Source: Nepenthes gracilis
Taxonomy: Eukaryota; Streptophyta; Magnoliopsida; Caryophyllales; Nepenthaceae
NCBI GenBank assembly: GCA_033239525.1
Contig: BSYO01000025.1
Coordinates: 7,784,001 to 7,848,000 of the forward strand
Length of the DNA stretch: 64,000 bases
Reading direction: 5' to 3'
The position numbers and the translations under genes are program-made. Under the pieces are notes generated by a model. The model saw only the letters and a program-made list of their open reading frames with translations, had not been told where the DNA came from and searched no databases. Shown here piece after piece: positions 11,980 through 22,600 of this stretch (position 1 is its first letter; every line of letters begins with the position of its first letter).

Positions 11980-12280
11980 TTCCGGTCAACTGGCGTTGAC
12001 CGGATATGTTTCTTTTCACGGCTTTCTCTCTCCTCAACACTTCCGGCCTCCATCTTGGCGTCGGTCAATAACTACCCCGATTCGCTTTCAATTCTTTTAA
12101 TCGTTCTTTCATCATTTTCGGTCAACTATCGTTGACCGGATTAAGTTCCTCTTTCGCGTTTTCGGTCAACTAGCGTTGACCGAATTTAGTTTCTCCTTTT
12201 TACATTTTTCAGTCAATTGGCATTGACCGGATTAATTTACCTTTAACATTTTTCGGTAAACGGGCATTGACCGGATTACT
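11980..12280. repeat. Palindromic GGTCAAC...GTTGACC repeats, five copies
   Basis: The short hyphenated palindrome GGTCAACTNNCGTTGACCGG occurs at about 11984, 12120, 12164, 12211 and 12255, the last two with substitutions. The last four copies are 44-47 bp apart and separated by pyrimidine-rich spacers with CTTTACATTTTT-like words. Each arm contains TTGAC, the core of the plant W-box. Confidence 0.85.
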
Positions 12281-12349
12281 TTCCTTTACATTTGTAAGGG
12301 CTCCTTCATCTTTTCTGCCACAGAAGAATTTGGTCTTTATATTTTTTGA

Positions 12350-13165
12350 TGATAAAATGTCTCCAAAAATTGGTACATTACAATTTCCATTGACCGAAGA
12401 TATGGCCAGTAGATCAGCTGAGAACCAAGATGCGTGCGGTCCAAGCCTAAATTGGTCAACGTGTCCATCTTTGATCCACAACAATCGTCTACTCTAATTT
12501 TTCACATCTCCAAAGAAGGCAAACTTCACTGTAACAATCACCCCCAGAATCAAAGCACATCTTGGGAGGAAGGCGCTAGAATCTACGCATTGTCTGTTGG
12601 AAATCCTAACGGTTACAAAACACAGAAGGAAATAAATCAGCCTCTTTGACCATTACAGTCAAAAAGAAGCTCACACCTACACAAGAAAGGCAACGATCCT
12701 CTACAGAAGGCGAGCATCCAGCCTCACTGTATAAGGAAGACAGCCCATAGCCATGGCTATAAAAAGGTCATGGAAGCTCACTCCTCAAGACACGCTTTCA
12801 ATCGCGCATTCTCTTGCCCACAAAAGCTCTCAAGCGATTACAAAGCTCTCAAAAGCTCTAAGATATTTGAGCATTCCAATGCTCTCCCTCTCTTTGCTAC
12901 TAGTTTTCAGTGAATTCAATACTTAGAGAATCTACTACTCACGAGCCATAACAACCAAGTTACTCTTTCTACGAGTGCACTCTCACTTACAAACACACTT
13001 ATTGCATCCATTGCATCCATTTTCTATTCTCAGAAAACTAATTACTGATTTAGGCGTCAAAGTATTTTCGGTGGGACTAAACCCTGTCGTCATCTGACTT
13101 CTTGTTTGAAATTGTAGTGTGTGAGATCCAAAACTCAGCGAATGGAGACCAGAATTCGACAGACA
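12350..13165 (+). repeat. Probable 3' LTR of Tat I
   Basis: A promoter-like GCTATAAAAAGGTCATGG lies at about 12759. It is followed by a C/T-rich leader (ACAAAAGCTCTCAAGCG...) and then by the ACTGATTTAGGCGTC...GTGGGACTAAACC segment near 13042-13085. That segment resembles the R-U5 junction of Tat-type LTRs (ACTTAGGCATCGGAGTG-like in relatives). The exact start and end are not fixed: I place the end near 13165 and the start only roughly. The orientation is the same as the Tat I integrase and the P4H gene. Confidence 0.55.
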
Positions 13166-13604
13166 ACTTGACCCGAATCTGTTTAAATTTGAATTCAAAA
13201 CGCATCAAGATCCATCAATTTACATAAAAAATTTGACTATTATTACATTGATCTATTAATAAAAAAAATTTAGAAAAATAAATACTTATTTTCTTTTTCT
13301 CCTCTCTAGAATAATAGAATTTCGTAGAAAATATGAATATTAATATACTGCTGTATTGTTCGTCGGGAATTTGGAAACGGAGTGGGAGGACTGCGTAGTT
13401 GACGGGCAACAGTTAAGCCCACAGGAACGAAATGGAAGAACAACGTTCTTGACGGGCAACTGCGGAACCTGTTGGCTTTGCAGCGCTGTTTTCCTTTCAG
13501 ACATTGACATCTAATAAAATTCAACCTTCCCAAAAAAATTTTCATACAAAGAAGGAAAAGTAGAAAAAGCCCTTACAGAATCTCCCTCTCGAGCGTGATA
13601 TGAC
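13166..13604 (+). promoter_or_regulatory. P4H1 upstream region and 5' UTR
   Basis: These 440 bp separate the presumed LTR end from the P4H start codon. They include an AT-rich stretch (13205-13345) with TATA-like GAATATTAATATACTG near 13332. Two identical 12-bp copies of TTGACGGGCAAC lie 50 bp apart at 13399-13410 and 13449-13460, and each contains the W-box core TTGAC. The transcription start cannot be fixed from sequence alone. Confidence 0.5.
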
Positions 13605-13623
13605 ATGGCGTCTTCTGCAATGA
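13600..13623 (+). other. Upstream ATG overlapping the P4H1 start (7-codon uORF)
   Basis: An ATG at 13600-13602 begins seven codons ending in TGA at 13621-13623, in the +2 frame relative to P4H, so it overlaps the true start at 13605. Its context (G at -3, A at +4) is slightly weaker than that of the P4H ATG (G at -3, G at +4). It matters only if transcription starts upstream of 13600. Confidence 0.6.
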
Positions 13624-13671
13624 AAATCGTGTTCGGGCTTCTGTCGTTAGTCACCGTCGGGATGATCATCG
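13605..13671 (+). CDS. P4H1: P4H1 exon 1 (start codon, membrane anchor)
   Basis: Encodes residues 1-22 plus one base, MASSAMKIVFGLLSLV followed by TVGMII. The donor is G/GTTTTC, weak outside the GT. The start was chosen because the family begins M-x-S/P-A-MKIVFGLL and no in-frame ATG lies just upstream. Confidence 0.93.
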
Positions 13672-16600
13672 GTTTTCCTCTACCTCACCAATTCTCTACG
13701 TCACTCTTCGTAGCTTTAATCTGAGATTACATCATGATTTAATTTCCTTGCGATACTTTTCTGCAATTGAAGTTCATCTGGGACTGATCGAATTAGATGC
13801 AAATATGTCTGAAACTTTCTCTGTTGTTTCTCTGAATTAGTGCTTGGATTGTGTATTGGTTTGCTTTCCTTTTCTTGTGTTATTGAGCGAGGGTATTGTG
13901 AGCTGCTTGGTTTTGTTTGATGATGCAGTGCTGGCCTTTTTTCTTTTTTCTTTTTTTTTTGTTTTTATGGATATATCAGTGCTCAAATGAGTTGTTGCAT
14001 CTCTTGGATTTTTTTATCAAGTTTAAAGGTCATTGACTAATGGTAGTTTTGGCATTGTTTTGAAACATGTTTTAGGGGAAAAAAAACTATAAAATGAAAA
14101 TTTCCCTACAAGCTTACTGAAATTTTCTCATTTTTATTATATTGAATTTCTACTTTGAATTTTTACGCCCCAAATTTACTTTTGGGAAGAGTTATATTTT
14201 GTAACTTCTGCAGAGAAGCAATTTTTTAAAATTAAATATAAACACCAGCTAATCTTCTGTTGTTAGATTATCAATTTAACAATTTACATTTATCTAGTTT
14301 TAGCATCTAAAAGTACTTGGTTAGGAAATTACTTCGTAGTCAACAGCTGGTAGCTATTGTATCTGCGGTTTGCCTGATTAGTGCTGGACTTCTCTCATTT
14401 AGTATCATGCTTCTACCATTTAGTGGTTTTCTACCTTTCAATTGCACTTGTGCTTGGACTATTAAATTGGAGAAGCCAAGTACTATTCAGGTACTACTAA
14501 TTAGCAGCTGCTGTAACTCCCTATGATTGTCTCTAAATGATGACCCACTTGGTTACCCAGGTGTAGTCCAAATATTGGAATGTCAATATGCTTTAGCTCT
14601 CTGATTGTGTGCAAGTGCTTAGTTTCTGATTGATCTCATTGTCTTATGCCTTGTTGCCAATGAGGATGCTTAACATGAGGTTCTGTAGCAAGAATTACTG
14701 GATGTATTTCTGTTGGTGGCATTTGATGAAGGCAGTTACGAGGAGGATAGGGTGCTAAATTCTTCTTGGTTGGAGTAACAGTGAACCTTAGCACTCATAT
14801 TGGTTATTGATGGAATCATATGACTTTTACTCAGATGAATGTAGGTGGCAGCATCAGCTGTAATTGCTTTGTGAGTCAGCATTGTGCTTGTAGTTGTGTA
14901 TGAGAAAATGCAATCAAGATTGGTGCTTGAATGCCTGCATTTATATTCATTCCAGTTGAAGTTAGATTAGTGGTTCATATTTCTCAAGTACTATGTTCTT
15001 TTAGTTTCTTTATCTAGTTTCTTACACAAATTAACCATCACTTAATGTTTAGAAGTAACCATCACTGCCGTTCATGCTTAGGTTTCTTTCTTGGCAACTT
15101 CTATTCAGTAGCCTCTTAGGTTGTCAAATTTGTCATCTGGTTGACCAAGAATATGTGGAATACTGGAATTATGGTTAATTATGGTGGTAAACAAAGTTGA
15201 GGACATTGATGCTCTTAGATTTGAAGTTATTGCTTTCTTGGCTATGGAGGATTTGCATCCTCAACCAAGGGAGAACCTCTTCCAAGATGTTGTGAAGTGA
15301 AAGCTCGCACCTATTTCCTTTGAGTCCTAAGTTAATAACTGATATCCCTACATTTTCCAGCACGAATATGGTCAAATATGGTAACCTGTAGTTAAGATTC
15401 TTGGCAGTTGGGATTTCAAGATCGACCTTATATGCTGCAATTGAAAACTGTGGACAGCCGAAAATAGAGAAGAAAAAGAAAGAGAAGTTTCCTAGGAAAT
15501 CCATTGAGGGTTTGTGAGAGAAATCCATCCACAACCACCAACATTTACATGGACAAGGAAAGAGCAATAATATGTGAGTAAATAATTTGTGAAAATATAT
15601 GGGAGAAAAATAACCATGAAATACATTAATTCACAATTGCAAACTAGGATATTGCAGCCCTTTATCGAAAAGTTCATTTTTCCTAAAATAGGACTCAACT
15701 TATTTGGAGAAAAATTATCACCCTGAGCCTAGTTCATGACATGATTTTCAAACAACAAACATATCGAATAGAATTCTTGAAAAATTAGCCTTAGCAAGCA
15801 AAAATTTTGTTGTGATAAAAATATAATAAATCTATCACGACCCTTATCTAGATTGGCCGTGATTGTCACAATGACAAAGATGAGCTTGGGATCTGCTCTA
15901 GTTGTAGCAAGCATCTTGTTGTTACTTGAAACATTCTTATAAATATGCCTAAACTTAAAATGAACATTTGGAGGCTTTGCTACCCTATTCGATATATACA
16001 TGAGAGTTGGAGCTCATTGAAAAATTAGTAGCTAAACATGGCAAATCTAGCAACAAGTCATGAAAGTCCTCCAAATGGCCTGACCTTGGCATGTGTAACT
16101 TCTGAGAAGTGTCCTTGGCCTTAAAATAGCAATGATATAGAAAATGGATACGATAATGGTGAGACAAGCAAGTGACTAGATACTAAGTTCACGTGTTTTC
16201 TCATAAGCATTCCAATATACTTAAAGTCTCTATGATTATGAATTTTGATGAAATTGAATATAATTTTGATAAAATAGTTATCTAGAATATCTCCACCATA
16301 AACATTGAATAAACCATCAAAACATGAGAACTTATGAGTATATCTGAGATCATTGAATCATGCCATGTTATGCGTTATAATTATATTCATGTGCAGAGTG
16401 GCTCCTTAAGGCAGAGGCATCTTGTATATGCTCCAAATGCACCACGTAGATCATGTGCAGTCCCAAAGGCCTCAGTTCATTAATTTAATACTGTTGCACA
16501 TAAGGCTCATGTTATATCCATGAAAATATGACATAGTATACTTTGAAATCATCTTATGGGCAATTAATGATTGGAAATTATGTAGGGGCCCTCATGAACA

Positions 16601-19600
16601 AATATGGAGTTCATTTTTTTGAGTTTAATACCAAATTTCAAACATGATCATTCAAATGAATATTTGTGCCAGTCTTATTATCCCATCACCTAATACTACA
16701 CCTAACATACTTCGGAAGTTTTCAAAAATTGAATTTTGCATCAACTCCTCTTCTATTCCTAAGAATACCATGACAACTTTAGTTTCTCAACTATATTAGA
16801 CAATAATCCATGAATCCTTATGATGCCTGGAATGTCTTTTGCTCGAGTAGTAGAATTCTAAGAATTTGGTCCTCGTGCTATTACCTCATTTCTCCAATTC
16901 ATCTTGCATAGTACTCTAGACCTACAACGTTCAATTTAGCATGCTTGTTGCATTTCACATAAAATCTGCCACGAAATAACTTAATTATATTTTGATTTTG
17001 TAGTGCCCAGGATCACTTGCTCATATGTTCACATTAAATTGCTCTCCAAAGCTTTAGAAGTTGCTCCAAAGAATCGATTCCCTATTCTAGTTCATCATGT
17101 AGTTTAAAATTCAAAAATTGTAAGATGGCATAACCAAAAGCTAGGCACTTGATACTAAATTTCCACCAAGAAATCATTTATAGTAAGATAAATAGAAGAA
17201 ATTACCTTAAGGAAATGAGGTAAATGAGGGTAAAATGAAATAAAATTGCTTTGATTTCCTTTTCTAGTAGAGGGAAGCTTATTTCTATCCAAAAGTAAGT
17301 GAATTGGATATAATTAGAAGGAATTGGTTTTTTGGGTTATGGATTCACTTATTTACCTTGATGAATCATTGATGGAAATATTACTTGTTTGTCAATTTAC
17401 TTATTTATTTTTTCTGGGTCTCATGAATGCTTATCACAATATTTAATTAGGATTAGGATTTTAGAGAGAATATATTTTAGTTAGGATGAGGATATTGGAG
17501 AGGAGATATTTGATATTTAAGTTTTGACTTTAACAATATCTAGTTTAGCCTAGATGGGGTTCTAGGCCTATCAATAAAACATATGTTTATATTTTGACAT
17601 GGTAAAAAAAAGCCTTTCTTTTTTTTGATCTGTCACATTCAAACTTTTTCCTCTGCCAGCTGGCAACTGACGTTTTGGTACCACCCAGAGGATCTCTCCC
17701 AAATTTTCTTCTTTGTTGTGTGTGCTTTATTTCTAATTTGAAATTGTATCTTTTCTTACCCTAGTGTTCACACTATCATAGCAATATCTGTATTAAATAA
17801 CAACCCTAAACTAATAGCCACCAAAAAAGAAGCTGGAAATTTCTGGAAACCTGTTACATTAAAGTTACTCCTGTAATCTGCAATGTTTATGAATCTGCCC
17901 CTAGTTACAGATGGGTATACACTAAATAAGGATATAGTTCAGCGTTTGAACCTTTTTCCCCTTGTTGCCTACACCATCTATTGTGGGAAATGAAAAATAG
18001 ATGTGGTTTTGTGTTTCTTTTATCTACCAAGGAATGATTATCTAGTTGTTCTCTTCTCATGTTCTCTATATCTCTTTATCTTGACGTTCTGACATCTGCC
18101 CAAGCAGAATGTTGTGTCACTTTGAGTAGGTTACTGTAGTTCTATCTTAAGATGTGGATTCTCTTAGTACCAACATTTAGCATCTATTAATTGTCTCCAA
18201 TTCTGGGAAGGTGTGCTGTATTATTAATGGGTGAGTCATGTTTAAGATCATGGCAGTCAGTACTTTTGGATTCTCTGCATATTGGGGTTTGATTTCACCT
18301 CATGGCATTGGCTCACTAGATGAGGGACTCTGAATGGTGCTGATTCAAGTTGCAGAACTCGTTGAGAAAAAAATGTCTGAGGTTAGGAATGTAGCTTTCA
18401 GCTCCATGAATTTCTTTTCATAGTTCATCTTTTTGTGTGGAGGGAAAGTTAACATGATGCTTTTCTGGGAATTAGAATAATTATCATCAAGAGACATGCC
18501 TGGGAAGAATCTGTGATGGTAAAATAACTGTTGAAATGGAGATATTGTTTTATTGATGACTATCTTACTCACAAAGCATAGTGTCAAATGTGTACAAAAT
18601 TGAGCAGAAAAAAATGAGCCCTTGGTATATTAACCATTAATATTGAGCTTGGATTCTTTGGTCTTGTGCAGTAAACAATAATGAGTCCAGTACTTGCTTT
18701 TTCCTTTTTTTGGCTGGTTTATGAACATAACAAAACTTGATTTATTGTACCATTAGTAGACAGCAGATGTGAAGAAGAATGAGCATTAAGTAGAAAGATT
18801 TTGTAGTGGACGCCCAACAGAGTATGTGGTACTCAATAGATCTAAATGTTGGTGGATGATGACAATAAAAGTTTGCTTCCAAATAGTTAGTTGAGTTGAT
18901 ACTATAATTTGCAAACGAATTGATATGTTGGGAGGGGGGGTGATTTTGGTTTCTGCTAGTCCAATTTGCCATGGCCAATTTCCTGTAGAGTGGAAGACTT
19001 TTCCCTTTATTGCTATACGTGTCTGACATCCCTGTCATTTTCTCTTTGTATATTGGTAAAATGGTAAAAAGTGCAGTGGGACCACACCTGGGTCATCATT
19101 TTTACCAGATATGGTAGCACTTGGTTATAGCCTGTCTGTGATTAAAATTGCTTTAGGTTTGATAATCTACAGGAAATATTTATTGGCATGACTGATTATA
19201 AAATTGAATAATTTCCATCACCATATAGTGTAGTTTGAATGTGGATGTGGCTTGCACTATTTTAGCATAGAAAACCGGTTATTTTTGTATCATTATCATA
19301 CATTTCATGAAACAGAATGTGGTGGATTTTGTCTGAATATTAAATTAAACAATCATGTTTTGTCATGGTACTTGAAGATTCCCAGTAATTTGACAAGCTG
19401 TACTTCTCATCATTTTTTTCATGTTAAATAAAAATAATCATACTTAAGATGAATCGTGAATGCTCTTATTAATTTGTTTATATTTGCTAACATTTATGCT
19501 GTTAGTTTTGGGCTTATGTATCTTAAAATATTGTGGCTAATGATGAATCTTGATTGTGCTGTTGATGATTTCATTGTAATTGTTATACCTGTTATTGATG

Positions 19601-22600
19601 GTTTGTTTTGGGGAATTGCAGGTTCATTATTTCAGTTAGCATTCCTACACAAGCTTGAAGATTCATATGGTATGTGCTCTCACTTCATCTCTGTTTTCCT
19701 ATTTTCTTTTTGTTTACAATCTTTTATAATTGCATGATACAATGAAAGTAAGTTCTTTTTCCAATTTGAAACATATTGTAATTTGTTGGAAGATTTGGCC
19801 CTTTTGTGTGTTAGCTTCAAGGAAGTGAATGACTGATTTGACTGTCACTAAGTATATTTATGTTTGTCCTCACTGTTGTTTCGGGTGATTACAAGAATAG
19901 GCCGAAGATATTGTCAAAACTGTAATCAAATATTGGAGAAACATCTATAGAATGATGAGCAAGATTAATCATTTTGGTTAAAGGGTTTTTCTAAAATAAG
20001 GGTAATTATCTAAAAAATTGAGTTCACTTAGCTTGGTATGAAGTTCTTATCAATTACTCATAAGACAGCATATTTTTTCATATGAATGATGTAGCTGTAG
20101 CCCTGAAATAGTGTTAGTCAATTGTTGTTTCATATAGTGCTGTAAAAAGGTGGCCCAATACATGAGACTTCTTGCATTACCATCTCTATAAAGAGTCAGA
20201 TGCACACTCCTGTATCTTGATAGTGCAGAGAGGTTGTTTTTCATGTAGTGGTTGATCGTTGTTTTTCCATATCATTGATGTGAGCTATGTGCAATAGTCT
20301 TGAAATCATGTTGTAAATTCATGGTGCTCATCTTTATACACAGTTTCTTAAGAGAAAACGTGAGGAAAATGATTACAATGTTTTCATCTTGGTGCTATGG
20401 GGTATTTTAGATTGAGATGATGGTAAACTTGGTCCATTTGCATACTACTATTAACTTGTAAAGGGATCAACTATCACTGTATTTATATGAGTGCACACAT
20501 GTATTGTAGACATGACCAATTCATAACATGCGGGGTATAAAATAGGACAAGCATTTATTATTACCTCTAATCATGATGACCAAATTGTCTGGCTAAATCT
20601 CTGGTGTGTAATCTCAGTCTAAGTGATTATACGAAGAAATTAAGGGAGCAAAGATGAGCCTCATGTCCATTGAGGTTTGAGTTATCATGCCCTGTGAAAC
20701 TCATTTCAGAAGTGGTGGATTTCTCGAAATCTTCACATGTAGAATTCATTTTACTCTTCTTGTCTCCTATACTCTTGGCCACCTTGATAGTGGAGATGGT
20801 CATGACTCTCTATAGCAACTTGACTTCACAAGGATGCATAAAATTTTCTTTGCCTTTTGGGAATGTTTTCCATTATTAAATGTTGGTGCCTGCGCATTCC
20901 TTTGGAGCACAGGGATAGGGTCATTGGAGAGGAATTTCAATTGGAGAAACTATATTCAAATGATGGTTCAAATTGATACTATTATGGGTGAGCTCCTTTC
21001 CATTCACCAGGTAGGGGGATGCCTTTAGAATTTAATGTGATTTGCTCACCCTATAAATTTTTCCTTAAAAAGAGGATATGTAACTAGGACTCATTGCAAT
21101 GTTCTCTCTCTCGTACTACTTTCTCTACCATGGACCTACTTCTGTCACTTTACCCTGACAACATTTCCTGCACTTCAAACTAAACACTTCGATGCTGTCA
21201 ACACTTCGAGCACCTTACACTGTCAGGACTTCCTGCACCTCCACCTTGCTGCTGCAGCACTGCCGCCACCCAACCACTGGCATATCACCTTTGTCATTGG
21301 CCCACTGAAAAGGACTGAGTAGGAATGCACCACCACTGTCACATACCATTGCGTCAGATTTGTGCATAATCCATCACCTCCATTAGTGGCCCAGGTCTGG
21401 ATGCGATGGTAACTCTCAGCATCACTAGAAATCAATCATCTACAATCAAACTAACCCTTTGATGTGGCCATTGACATGATCCTTAACATTAAGTCTATGA
21501 CCCATCACTGGGAATGTGTGATCACCTATTACACCTATCTCCTGCTATTCTCACAATGATTGTGAAATCACAATTCACATTATTGAGCTCTGTTTCACTC
21601 TTCATTCATGTCAGCTGATATATCTATGCTTTTTGTCCTATTTTTAGCCCTTCCTCCCCACCAATTTATTTCAGAAAATGGATGTAAAATAAAATTTATT
21701 CTTGAACTTTTAAAGCATTGTTGAGTTCCTGTGTCATTAAGGATTTAAATTTTGGTGCAACTTGGGAATTGGGAGAGATGAGTGGTGCAGTCGATGTGAT
21801 TGGTGTTGTGCCATAATGATGGGAGGGATAGATTGTGCATTTTGTGCTGGATTTTGTTTTTGGTGGGATGAGGGACTGCAGAAGGATTTCTGAAAATATC
21901 TCAACCTAGCAAAACAATGATTCTATTGTCATGGGATTTTGAAATAATGGGATAATCCAAGTTCAACTGTAAGAATTTGAGTGGCAATAAGCACAATGGT
22001 CAAAACAATGGATGAATTCCTGAGGTGTCTCTGTATATGTGTTCAAGGAATTGAAGCACAGGCCTTGGTGGTTCTGGTAATTCGCTGCTTGCTATTGTGG
22101 CAAAAAATGAGCCAAAGTTGGTTCAAACTTTCCATTCTCTCTTAAATTCTGCGTGTATTGATAATGTTGGCAGTATTTGATTCTTGTATGAAAGAGGCTG
22201 CTGATTTTGATTGACCATTTTAGGTTTTCTTTTTTTTTTTTTATTCGTTTTTGATTTTGTTTTGGTCACTTAATCTGGATTGTGTGTTAATTGCATTATT
22301 TACTGTCACAGGGTTTGCTTTCTCTAGAAAAATACAACGGACTCATGTTAACAGCTATCTCCAGTTGCCTACAGGTTGATATTATCTCAATTAAGTAACG
22401 TGGAAAATAAATAACGCAGTTATTTTGTTCCAGTTCTTGAACCTTGCTCATTAAGGCCTTGGTTACAGATTATTTGTTGGTATTGTAGTTATCCTGCAGT
22501 TGAGAGAGAATAATTTATTGATTGATGAGACCTTGTAAACTTAAAGTAAAATGGACTTATGATCTGTATACACTTTTCATCTTTGAATGGGTACTGTCTG

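Larger units (their letters stand above)
8632..12350 (+). other. Non-coding 3' region of Tat I, rich in tandem repeats
   Basis: There is no supported gene in these 3.7 kb. Long untranslated spacers between pol and the 3' LTR are usual in the Tat lineage. The stretch contains three tandem arrays listed separately, a possible LTR insertion at about 10484-11875, and many scattered GGTCAAC / GTTGACC words. Confidence 0.6.

Noticed and set aside
15175..15567. 130-codon minus-strand frame in intron 1 as a gene
   Set aside because: No domain, Phe/Leu-rich translation of AT-rich DNA and no supporting splice or promoter pattern.
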